Source: SLLG01 sp964403935
GTDB taxonomy: Bacteria > Verrucomicrobiota > Verrucomicrobiia > Opitutales > Oceanipulchritudinaceae
Reading direction: 5' to 3'
Length of the DNA: 64,000 nucleotides
Assembly (NCBI GenBank): GCA_964403935.1
Contig: CAYOIB010000006.1
Location: forward strand, 1 to 64,000
Positions 34,892 to 42,252 of the stretch are shown piece by piece. Position 1 is the stretch's first letter. Each line of letters opens with the position of its first letter. Position numbers and translations under genes: made by a program. Below the pieces are notes generated by a model. The model was not told the origin of the DNA. It ran no database searches and saw only the letters and a list, made by a program, of their open reading frames with translations.

Positions 34892-36736
34892 TCAGTTATG
34901 AGGGGCTGCAGGGGCGAGGGCATTTAGAAGGGCTCGGCCTTCATAAGGGTAGTTTATGGCCCGGGGGCCAGAGGTGACGTCCGCGCGGGAGTCAGCTTTG
35001 CCGTCGGTGTGGAGCAGGACGATGGGCAGGCAGTTTTCGTCACGGTGGAGGCGCACCTCATAGACCAGATCGAAGTCGAGGGCGTCCGGGTGATCCGCCT
35101 GAAGGATGAGGGCATGGAACTCCTCTCCTTTGCGGAGGCGATGAATGGCGTCGGCTGGAGAGTCAGCAAACATGCATTCCAAGTGTTCTGCGCTAAGAAG
35201 TTCGCGGCACCAGTTGGTGAGTTTCGGGTCGATGCTGACGACAAGCACGGGCTGAGGGAGAGGGGACGGCGCTGGGGAACCGCTCTCTTGACTGGGTCGT
35301 TTTTCAGGTTCCTGGGAGGGAAGCGCCCGTCCATTGGGAAAGGCGACGGATTGGGGCGCAGGTTTCCCTTCGAGCGCGGGCGTTCTTTCCTGACCGGGGC
35401 ATCCGAAGCATCGGCAATCCATCGAGAACTCAAAAACAGAACTTCCATCTTCGCGGTGACGGTACCCGAGTTGTCCTCCAAGTGCCTGAGCGAGGCGCAG
35501 AGCGATATTGATGTGAAAATCGGTCTCGGGTTTGGGTGCTTGGCGCGCGGTGGAATTGGAAACTGTCCGCAGGTCCAGTTGGCGCGCTCCGGCAACAATC
35601 ATCTGGATGGACACCTGTCGAAGCTGCCCTCGGGGCCTTGATGGGTCCCCTTTTGTTTTTTTTGGGGTGGATGCCGCATCAGCGGGTTCCGAATGCTCGA
35701 GAAAGACACTTATGCGGGGGCTCTCCAGGTGATCGCGGGCGTAGGCCAAAACGGTGTTGAGGATCCATTGAACGTGCGCGGGATCAAAGAGAGCGACCAA
35801 GGGGTGGGGAAATCTTCTGGTGAAGAAGAGGTCTATCTGGCCATCCGTTTCCCGCACCTGCCGGCTTTCGACGAATTCGGCGACAAACTGATTCCAATCA
35901 AGGGGCTGCGGACGGATCCCGAGGTCTTTCGACTCAATGCGCCGAAGAAGTTCCGCGGTGTGCAGGAACCGTTCGAGCTGGCGCCCACCGCGCAGGATTT
36001 CATCGACGTATTCCTGTTCAGCCGGAGGAAGATTCTGCCCCTGTGAAAGAAGGTTGGCGAAACCGGTAATGAGTCGGGATGTTGCTTCAAGCTCCTCATG
36101 AGTGCCGGGGGATGTCGGAGCCGGTGGGGCGGCAACTGGAGACAAAGGCGGGACTTTCGCGAGTGCTTCAGAGGTATTCGGCGTGCCCTCGCGGACGGCA
36201 ATGGCAACAGCCATGGGATTACGGGAAATCAGGCTCAGGGTCACCCGCGTGGGAAATTGGGAACCATCCTTGCGCAAACCGATGGCGCGGTGCTCCAGGC
36301 CGAGCGCTTGCTGTCCGGAGAGAATGTGTTTGCCGGCGAGGTCCTCGCAACTTCCCGGCAGGGTCAAAAAGCGGTCCAAAGGCTGTCTTTCAAAAGCTTC
36401 AGCAGCGTAGCCAAACATAACCGAGGCTGTTCGGTTGGCAGACACGATATGTTCGGAAGCATCGAGTCGAAAAATTGCTTCTGCCAAAAAGTCGACGACA
36501 TCCAGCGCAGATGCCTTCGGTGCCGTGTGGATGGGGTCGGCGACCTCGGCAGGAGGCGCGGGAGGGGATGCGATACCTTGGGTGTCAGAGGCCGGAGCCG
36601 TTGTGGTGGACTTGTTGTTTCTCCGCGGATATATTCGCAATACGATGGAGGCTACAAGGCAGGCAAAAAGCAGAAGGGTCCCGCCCAAACCCCACGAAGG
36701 GGGCACATGAGGAATGAAATTCAGCAGGGCGTCCAT
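34892..36736 (-). CDS. membrane PAS protein with degenerate kinase and receiver domains
   Basis: The 614-residue protein has one N-terminal membrane helix (residues ~16-34), a Pro/Thr linker and a PAS domain (~80-185, VVDFLAEAIFRLDASEHIVS). A region like a histidine kinase (~215-425) has no phosphorylatable His in its helix (ELEATSRLITGFANLL) and no clear N or G boxes. A CxCxxC stretch (DCRCFGCPGQ) follows, then a C-terminal receiver-like domain (~500-610) in which the conserved Lys is replaced in INYPYEG. It probably senses and scaffolds rather than phosphorylates. It follows the HDOD gene by four bases. Confidence 0.65.
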   Translation of the reverse strand: MDALLNFIPHVPPSWGLGGTLLLFACLVASIVLRIYPRRNNKSTTTAPASDTQGIASPPAPPAEVADPIHTAPKASALDVVDFLAEAIFRLDASEHIVSANRTASVMFGYAAEAFERQPLDRFLTLPGSCEDLAGKHILSGQQALGLEHRAIGLRKDGSQFPTRVTLSLISRNPMAVAIAVREGTPNTSEALAKVPPLSPVAAPPAPTSPGTHEELEATSRLITGFANLLSQGQNLPPAEQEYVDEILRGGRQLERFLHTAELLRRIESKDLGIRPQPLDWNQFVAEFVESRQVRETDGQIDLFFTRRFPHPLVALFDPAHVQWILNTVLAYARDHLESPRISVFLEHSEPADAASTPKKTKGDPSRPRGQLRQVSIQMIVAGARQLDLRTVSNSTARQAPKPETDFHINIALRLAQALGGQLGYRHREDGSSVFEFSMDCRCFGCPGQERTPALEGKPAPQSVAFPNGRALPSQEPEKRPSQESGSPAPSPLPQPVLVVSIDPKLTNWCRELLSAEHLECMFADSPADAIHRLRKGEEFHALILQADHPDALDFDLVYEVRLHRDENCLPIVLLHTDGKADSRADVTSGPRAINYPYEGRALLNALAPAAPHN

Positions 36737-36740
36737 GCGT

Positions 36741-38057
36741 TTAAGGCCGGGGTTGAAATCCGTCCTTGTTTTGGGGGTTCAAGGGTGCTTGATCAAGAGT
36801 ATCCGGAATCATTTCCAGAACAGGGACATTCTGTCCAAATGTCAAAAGCATCAGTTCGTCGAGTTCCCGTCGTACTTCGGGAAGTTGTTGCAGAATCAGG
36901 GATTCCATGCGAGCCAACGTGGCTTGTCGGTCCGCGCGTGCGGTGGCCTGCGGGTAGAGCAGGGTGATGCATCGCTCCAGGTCATCAGGTGCCTCAAGGG
37001 TTGGATTGCCGCTGTAGCCGAGCCCAAAGCGTCGTGAAAAATGATTCGCAAGAAAGACGAGACAAACGGTGGTAAGCGAATCGGGCGGGCAGGTATCCGG
37101 GAATGAATGGTGTGCGATGGAATCCGCGATGGGATCAGGAAGATTCTGTGCGGCGGCAAAGGAGCGGCCCACTTCTTCGTGATCGAGTCCGAAAATGTGG
37201 CGTTCGACGGAGCGCAGGTTGAGTGAATGAACGACGGTGACCCGGAGAATATTCAGGTAGACTTCGGGATAAAGGGAAGCGAGGAGAACCTTGCCGATAT
37301 CGTGCAGGAGGCCGGCGGAGTAGGCGTGGGGCAGATCTTGCAGGCCCATGATGTCGCCCAGACGCTCAGCCAGCAAGGCGGCGGCAAAGGCGTGGCCCCA
37401 GAGGTGGCGCAGATCGAATCCGTCCGCGAGTTGCTTGAGCTCCGCAAAAGCGCTGAGCGATTGAGCCATAAAGCGCACCCGATCGACCCCCAGCATGAAC
37501 ATGGCGTGCTCAATATCGAGAATTGGCTGAGCGGAATGAAGGTAGGCAGAGTTGGCCATTTTCAGAACCTTGGCATGAAGGCCGAGGTCGCGCCGAACGA
37601 GGTCGGCCATTTCTGCCAGCGGGCAGATGGTCGAGCGACTCGCTGCCTGGAAACTCCATGCAATTGATTTCAGGACGGGGATGTTTGCCACGGATTCTAC
37701 CGCTGTGGCCACTTGCGACGGATCGAAGCGGGGAAGGTCTTCATACGGATCGATTGCGGTGGAAGGAGGCTCGCAGGAGAGCGCTTCGCCGTCCGGTCCT
37801 GGGCCGCGGTCGAGCATCTCGGCAACGGCATCGAGATTGTAGCGCCAACGAAGCCGGTCCGCCAATGCAGCGTCCGCAGCTGTGGATTGGGTGTTATTGG
37901 TCACAGGTTCCACCGGAGGTGCGGGCGAGGCGGCGTCTGCGGTGACGGCGACCGTTGGTTCGACTGAGCGTTCCGGAGCGGGCGACGGACGCCGACGGAA
38001 CCTGGTTCTAAGCCAGGTCCACCACGTGCGGAGGTGTTGGAAGCCGGAAGCTATCAT
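36741..38057 (-). CDS. HDOD-domain signalling protein
   Basis: The 438-residue protein has a basic, Pro/Ala-rich N-terminal third and an HDOD domain (residues ~125-330) with the usual marks (DLGLHAKVLKMANSAYL, HAFAAALLAERLG, YSAGLLHDIGKVLL, FGLDHEEVG). HDOD proteins are found in signalling and motility regulation and mostly lack phosphodiesterase activity despite residual HD motifs. It is the first gene of the minus-strand signalling block and is divergent from the ABC exporter. Partner and ligand are unknown. Confidence 0.8.
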   Translation of the reverse strand: MIASGFQHLRTWWTWLRTRFRRRPSPAPERSVEPTVAVTADAASPAPPVEPVTNNTQSTAADAALADRLRWRYNLDAVAEMLDRGPGPDGEALSCEPPSTAIDPYEDLPRFDPSQVATAVESVANIPVLKSIAWSFQAASRSTICPLAEMADLVRRDLGLHAKVLKMANSAYLHSAQPILDIEHAMFMLGVDRVRFMAQSLSAFAELKQLADGFDLRHLWGHAFAAALLAERLGDIMGLQDLPHAYSAGLLHDIGKVLLASLYPEVYLNILRVTVVHSLNLRSVERHIFGLDHEEVGRSFAAAQNLPDPIADSIAHHSFPDTCPPDSLTTVCLVFLANHFSRRFGLGYSGNPTLEAPDDLERCITLLYPQATARADRQATLARMESLILQQLPEVRRELDELMLLTFGQNVPVLEMIPDTLDQAPLNPQNKDGFQPRP

Positions 38058-38298
38058 TTGGTTCTATTGTGTCCTGCAGTCCATGCACACCATGGGGTGA
38101 AAGCGTGGTGTTCCCGACTCCGGCAACACATAAGCCATCAACGGAACCAGGTGAGGCGCGCAAAGCAGAAGTGAGTTCGTCAGGACCAAGGGGAAAGGGC
38201 GAGTCGCTTTTTCGGCCAGGCAGCGATCCATTTGGGCATTGATAATGTGAGCCGATCGTTGTTGGTAAGGAGGGCCGGCCGGGCGCGCTCAATTCTCA

Positions 38299-38314
38299 GC
38301 GTCAATATTGACGC
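38299..38314. promoter_or_regulatory. 16-bp perfect palindrome, candidate operator
   Basis: GCGTCAATATTGACGC is a perfect inverted repeat 28 bases before the ABC exporter start and overlaps the putative -35 box TTGACG. This placement is typical of a repressor site such as a TetR- or GntR-type dimer would use. No regulator gene is adjacent. Confidence 0.5.
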
Positions 38315-38336
38315 AGGTTCGTGGGCTCAGCCTAAT
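38308..38336 (+). promoter_or_regulatory. sigma-70-type promoter of the ABC exporter
   Basis: TTGACG (38308-38313), a 17-base spacer and CCTAAT (38331-38336) fit a housekeeping promoter. Only six bases separate the -10 box from the ATG at 38343, so transcription should begin at or next to the start codon. The rest of the 38058-38342 gap shows no gene. Confidence 0.45.
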
Positions 38337-38342
38337 GGCGCG

Positions 38343-39293
38343 ATGAATCGGGCGGTGCAACTGGAGGGGGTGTCGAAGTCGTTTCGCGGGCATCGCGCGG
38401 TGGCGGCGTTGGATCTGGAGGTGCCGGAAGGGGCGATTTATGGGTTTATTGGTCCAAATGGGTCGGGCAAGACGACGACTTTGAGGATGATTCTTCGCAT
38501 GATTCTGCCCGATTGCGGACGGATCGAAGTCCTCGGATCGGATCGGGGTGGGGCGTCGAGGCGTGATGTCGCCTACCTTCCGGAGGAACGGGGGCTGTAT
38601 CGGAAGGTGACCGTAAAGCGTCAGTTGGTTTACTTTGCCCGGATCAAGGGCATGGGGCGGAGCGAGGCGGCCCGGGCGGCGGATTTCTGGTTGGAACGCT
38701 TCGGGCTGGAAGCATGGGCGGGCCGCCGAACGGATGCGCTCTCCAAGGGAATGACGCAGAAGGTGCAGTTTGCTGCGACTGTTCTGACCCGTCCCCGCCT
38801 GATCATCCTCGATGAGCCGTTTTCAGGGCTCGATCCGGTGAATTCGGAGATCCTGCGATCCATCATCTTCGAACTGCGGGAGGCGGGCGCGACCCTGCTT
38901 TTCTCGACGCATGATATGCGGCTGGCGGAAGAGATGTGCGATCGGGTCCTGATGATCTATCGCGGCCGGAAGGTGCTGGACGGATCGGTCGGAGGCATCC
39001 GTTCGCGTTACGGTCGGGACACCCTGGTGATGGACTTGGAAGATGGTAACAATTGGTCTCCGCTCGGGATCGAAGGCGTCCTGAATTATCGTGCACGGGC
39101 GCAGGGTTTTGAGATCCAGTTCGAGGGAGATCCTCAGAGGCTCCTTCGATCGGCTCTTGGATCGGGCGGCATTCGACGATTTGAGCACACGTATCCCACG
39201 CTGCACGATATCTTTGTAAGGCTTGCTCGGCCTGAACCGGAAGAGGTCGCCACGCTGGCCACGGGAACGGCTTATCGGGAGAGCGAACCATGA
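38343..39293 (+). CDS. ABC-2 exporter ATP-binding protein
   Basis: The 316-residue ATPase has Walker A GPNGSGKTTTL (residues ~36-46), a signature motif written LSKGMTQKVQFAA, Walker B LIILDEPFSGLDP and an H-loop STHDMRLAE. The C-terminal ~90 residues form the accessory region common in NatA/DrrA-like exporters. The ATG at 38343 starts MNRAVQLEGVSKSF; the open frame further upstream would span the promoter and palindrome. It overlaps the permease gene by four bases. The substrate cannot be told from sequence; NatA-type sodium export or drug export are options. Confidence 0.93.
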   Translation: MNRAVQLEGVSKSFRGHRAVAALDLEVPEGAIYGFIGPNGSGKTTTLRMILRMILPDCGRIEVLGSDRGGASRRDVAYLPEERGLYRKVTVKRQLVYFARIKGMGRSEAARAADFWLERFGLEAWAGRRTDALSKGMTQKVQFAATVLTRPRLIILDEPFSGLDPVNSEILRSIIFELREAGATLLFSTHDMRLAEEMCDRVLMIYRGRKVLDGSVGGIRSRYGRDTLVMDLEDGNNWSPLGIEGVLNYRARAQGFEIQFEGDPQRLLRSALGSGGIRRFEHTYPTLHDIFVRLARPEPEEVATLATGTAYRESEP

Positions 39294-40630
39294 TTGCTCG
39301 CGGTCGAACGAAGCCACCCGCAGCGGGCGGGCTCGGGGTCATTGGGACGGTGGCGATGGCGGAATACCGGCGGGTTGTCTTCACCCGGTCGTTTCTAATC
39401 GGGCTGTTTTTGCCGTTGGTTCTATACGGAGGTTTGGGACTCGCCATGCTCTGGTTGTCCGGGGCGGTGCCCGCAGACGATCGCCAGATCGCGGTGATCG
39501 ACCGAACGGGTGTTCTGTTCGAAGGCCTTGAGACGGCGGTGACCCGCCGGGCGACGGCGCGGGTGGAGGGCTCGAGCCGGCCGAGGGCGGGGCTGAGGTT
39601 GCGGCAGGTTCCGGTGGCGGCCGAAGCGCCTGTAGATCTCCTTGAATTGGTCCGGGAGGTGAGAGCCGGGGAGCTTTTTGCGATCCTTGAGATTGGGTCC
39701 GGCTATGCGAATTCAGCGAGCGCGAAGGATGCCTACCTCCGTTATTTCTCGGACTCACCGACCGAAGTGGAGACACCCGAATGGTTGAGGCGCACGCTGG
39801 AAGCAACAACGGAGCGACTTCGGTTCGAGCGGGTGGGGCTGAACGAGCGCGACATAAGAGCCCTGATGAGCCATGCGGCCCTGGAACGTCATCGTCTGCC
39901 CGAAGAAGATGCTCAGGGCAGACTTCATTATGTAGCGGATTCTCCTGAGATTGCGTTCTTGGTCCCGGTTGCGGTGGTTTTGCTCATGTTCATATCGATT
40001 CAGGTGGCGACTCCGGTTCTGCTCAACTCTGTCATTGAGGAGAAGATGTATCGAATTTCCGAGGTGTTGCTATCGAGTCTGACGCCGTTTCAGCTCTTTG
40101 CCGGAAAGCTTGGCGGGGGCGCACTCGTCGGGATGACATTTTCGGCGGCCTATCTGCTTCCGCTTGGATTGAGCCTGGGCTTTTTTGATGGGGCGGTTGT
40201 GGTGCCGGCCGGGCTCTATGCCTGGTTCTTTCTCTTTTTGATCCTCGGGCTGCTTTCTTTCGGGTCCATCTTTACGGGGGTGAGCGCGGCCTGCCAGGAT
40301 TTGAAAGATGCACAGAACTTCGCTTCGCCGGTTATGATCGTCATGATTATCCCGTTGGTCCTGGCTGTGGCCCTGGCCCACGCTCCGGAGAGCGGGGTGG
40401 CGGTGGTGTTATCAATGCTTCCACCGTTTTCGCCCATGATCATGACGATGCGTGTGGCGATCCCACCGGATCCGCCGCTCTGGCAGTTGCTTGTCGCCTT
40501 GGCTGGTAATCTGGTGTTCGCCTGGTTGGCGGTTTGGGGAGCGAGCCGGATCTTCCGCATTGGGATTCTTTCGCATGGGACGACTCCGTCCTTTCGGGAA
40601 GTGGTGCGTTGGCTCGGCCGCGACCCTTGA
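39290..40630 (+). CDS. ABC-2 exporter permease (NatB-like)
   Basis: The 446-residue membrane protein has one N-terminal helix (SFLIGLFLPLVLYGGLGLAM), a ~170-residue extracytoplasmic domain and a C-terminal bundle of five or six helices, including the ABC-2 motif region (PVLLNSVIEEKMYRISEVLL then SSLTPFQLFAGKLGGGALVG). This layout matches NatB and other ABC-2 family 3 permeases. It starts inside the end of the ATPase gene, so the two form one transporter. Confidence 0.9.
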   Translation: MIARGRTKPPAAGGLGVIGTVAMAEYRRVVFTRSFLIGLFLPLVLYGGLGLAMLWLSGAVPADDRQIAVIDRTGVLFEGLETAVTRRATARVEGSSRPRAGLRLRQVPVAAEAPVDLLELVREVRAGELFAILEIGSGYANSASAKDAYLRYFSDSPTEVETPEWLRRTLEATTERLRFERVGLNERDIRALMSHAALERHRLPEEDAQGRLHYVADSPEIAFLVPVAVVLLMFISIQVATPVLLNSVIEEKMYRISEVLLSSLTPFQLFAGKLGGGALVGMTFSAAYLLPLGLSLGFFDGAVVVPAGLYAWFFLFLILGLLSFGSIFTGVSAACQDLKDAQNFASPVMIVMIIPLVLAVALAHAPESGVAVVLSMLPPFSPMIMTMRVAIPPDPPLWQLLVALAGNLVFAWLAVWGASRIFRIGILSHGTTPSFREVVRWLGRDP

Positions 40631-40722
40631 AGTCGGGAGATTGCCGGGGTGGGGGTGAGTGGTTCCAGAGTGCGCGGTCAAATTGCTTTGCCAGAGGATT
40701 GTGGCTTGGTAGCCCTCAGACC

Positions 40723-41502
40723 ATGTCCATCCTTCCCCAATCTTTTGCCTACTGGTGCTTCGCGGATCGCGGGGTGGCGCCCGATGCACTTTTTGCCGCC
40801 GCCGCGCGAATCGGTTACTCAGGGGTCGAGTTGCTCAGCCCGGAGCTCTGGCCCGTTGCACGCAAACACGGCTTGGCCATTGTGGGAATTGAAGGCCATC
40901 GCAGCCTCACCAGCGGAGTGAACCGGACGGAGAATGCGGCGCGTATAGAAGCGGAACTGCGGGAACGAATCGAGACGGCCGTTGAATGGAACATTCCGAT
41001 ACTGATTTGCTTCAGTGGCAATCGGGCGGAGCTCTCCGATGAGGCTGGGGTCGAAGCCTCCGCCGATGTTCTCAGCCGCCTCGCGCCGGTGGCGGCGGAC
41101 GCGGGTGTCGTTCTGGCGGTCGAGCTCCTCAACAGCCGCCGGGACCATCCCGGCTACCACTGTGATCACACCGGTTGGGCGATTGCTCTTTGTCAACGGG
41201 TCAATTCGCCGGCGGTGCGTCTCCTCTACGACATTTACCATATGCATGTCATGGGAGAGGACCTTCTCCAGACAATCGAGGAAGCACGACCCTGGACCGT
41301 TCACTACCACACTGCGGGCAACCCTGGGCGGGGTCCATTGAATGCGCCGGGCCAGGAGATCGACTACCCGACAGTCTTTCGAAAGATACGGGACATCGGT
41401 TACCACGGATTTATCGGGCATGAGTTTGTGCCCGCAGCGGATCCCATCGAAGCGCTTCGGGAAGCCTATGAACTGACGGCCTTGGCACTGCAGGAGGTCT
41501 GA
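40723..41502 (+). CDS. hydroxypyruvate-isomerase-like TIM-barrel protein
   Basis: The 259-residue protein belongs to the xylose-isomerase-like TIM-barrel superfamily. Metal and active-site residues appear in order: Glu in VVLAVELLNSR, Asp-His in LLYDIYHMHVMGED, His in VHYHTAGNPGRG and Glu in FIGHEFVP. This pattern is that of hydroxypyruvate isomerases and related sugar epimerases. The ATG at 40723 is selected from the family start (QSFAYWCFADRG). It lies 12 bases before a LolD-like ATPase; a functional link is not obvious. Confidence 0.85.
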   Translation: MSILPQSFAYWCFADRGVAPDALFAAAARIGYSGVELLSPELWPVARKHGLAIVGIEGHRSLTSGVNRTENAARIEAELRERIETAVEWNIPILICFSGNRAELSDEAGVEASADVLSRLAPVAADAGVVLAVELLNSRRDHPGYHCDHTGWAIALCQRVNSPAVRLLYDIYHMHVMGEDLLQTIEEARPWTVHYHTAGNPGRGPLNAPGQEIDYPTVFRKIRDIGYHGFIGHEFVPAADPIEALREAYELTALALQEV

Positions 41503-41514
41503 GGGCACATCAAT

Positions 41515-42252
41515 ATGGTTATTTCACAATCCGCTCCAGACATCCTCCGGGTAAGAGCTTTGACCAAAGCCTATGCCACCGCTCAAGGCGGGTTGACGGT
41601 CTTGCGCGAAGCCTCGTTCTCCCTGACGGAGGGGACAACGGCTTCAATTGTAGGTCCCTCGGGTAGCGGGAAGACGACGCTCCTTGGCTTGTGCGCCGGT
41701 CTGGATGCGCCCACGGCGGGTTCGGTCGTGCTTTGCGGCCATGCTTTGGAGACGCTTACGGAGGATCAGCGCGCCGCCGTGCGAAATGCCCATGTGGGCT
41801 TTGTCTTTCAGAACTTTCAGCTCATTCCAACCCTCACTGCGTTGGAGAATGTGATGGTTCCGATGGAGCTTCGGGGGCAAAAACGATCGCATCAGCAGGC
41901 GGCCGAGCGGCTTGATGAGGTCGGACTGAGTGAACGCCTGAATCACTATCCCGTTCAGCTATCCGGCGGGGAGCAACAGCGTGTGGCCCTGGCCCGTGCT
42001 TTTTCAAATGATCCCGAGATCCTTTTCGCAGATGAACCAACAGGGAACCTCGATGCAGAGACGAGTGACCATGTGACGGAGATTCTGTTTTCTTTGAACA
42101 AGTCGCGTGGGACCACCCTGGTGCTGGTGACGCATGATTCTGCTTTGGCGGCACGGACAACACGGGTCTTCCGCATTTCTCGGGGCCTGCTTTCGGAGGA
42201 TGGTGCGCCTTCTTTGCCGGGAGCAACCTCGATGACGCCGCTTCAATCCTGA
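41515..42252 (+). CDS. ABC transporter ATPase, LolD/YbbA type
   Basis: The 245-residue ATPase has Walker A GPSGSGKTTLL, signature LSGGEQQRVALARAF and Walker B ILFADEPTGNLD, as in the MacB/LolD/YbbA group. It ends one base into the next gene's ATG, which encodes a large FtsX-type permease. The pair most resembles YbbA-YbbP, an exporter or membrane-stress system of uncertain substrate. An AT-rich start region (MVISQSAPDILRV) has no strong ribosome-binding site. Confidence 0.93.
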   Translation: MVISQSAPDILRVRALTKAYATAQGGLTVLREASFSLTEGTTASIVGPSGSGKTTLLGLCAGLDAPTAGSVVLCGHALETLTEDQRAAVRNAHVGFVFQNFQLIPTLTALENVMVPMELRGQKRSHQQAAERLDEVGLSERLNHYPVQLSGGEQQRVALARAFSNDPEILFADEPTGNLDAETSDHVTEILFSLNKSRGTTLVLVTHDSALAARTTRVFRISRGLLSEDGAPSLPGATSMTPLQS

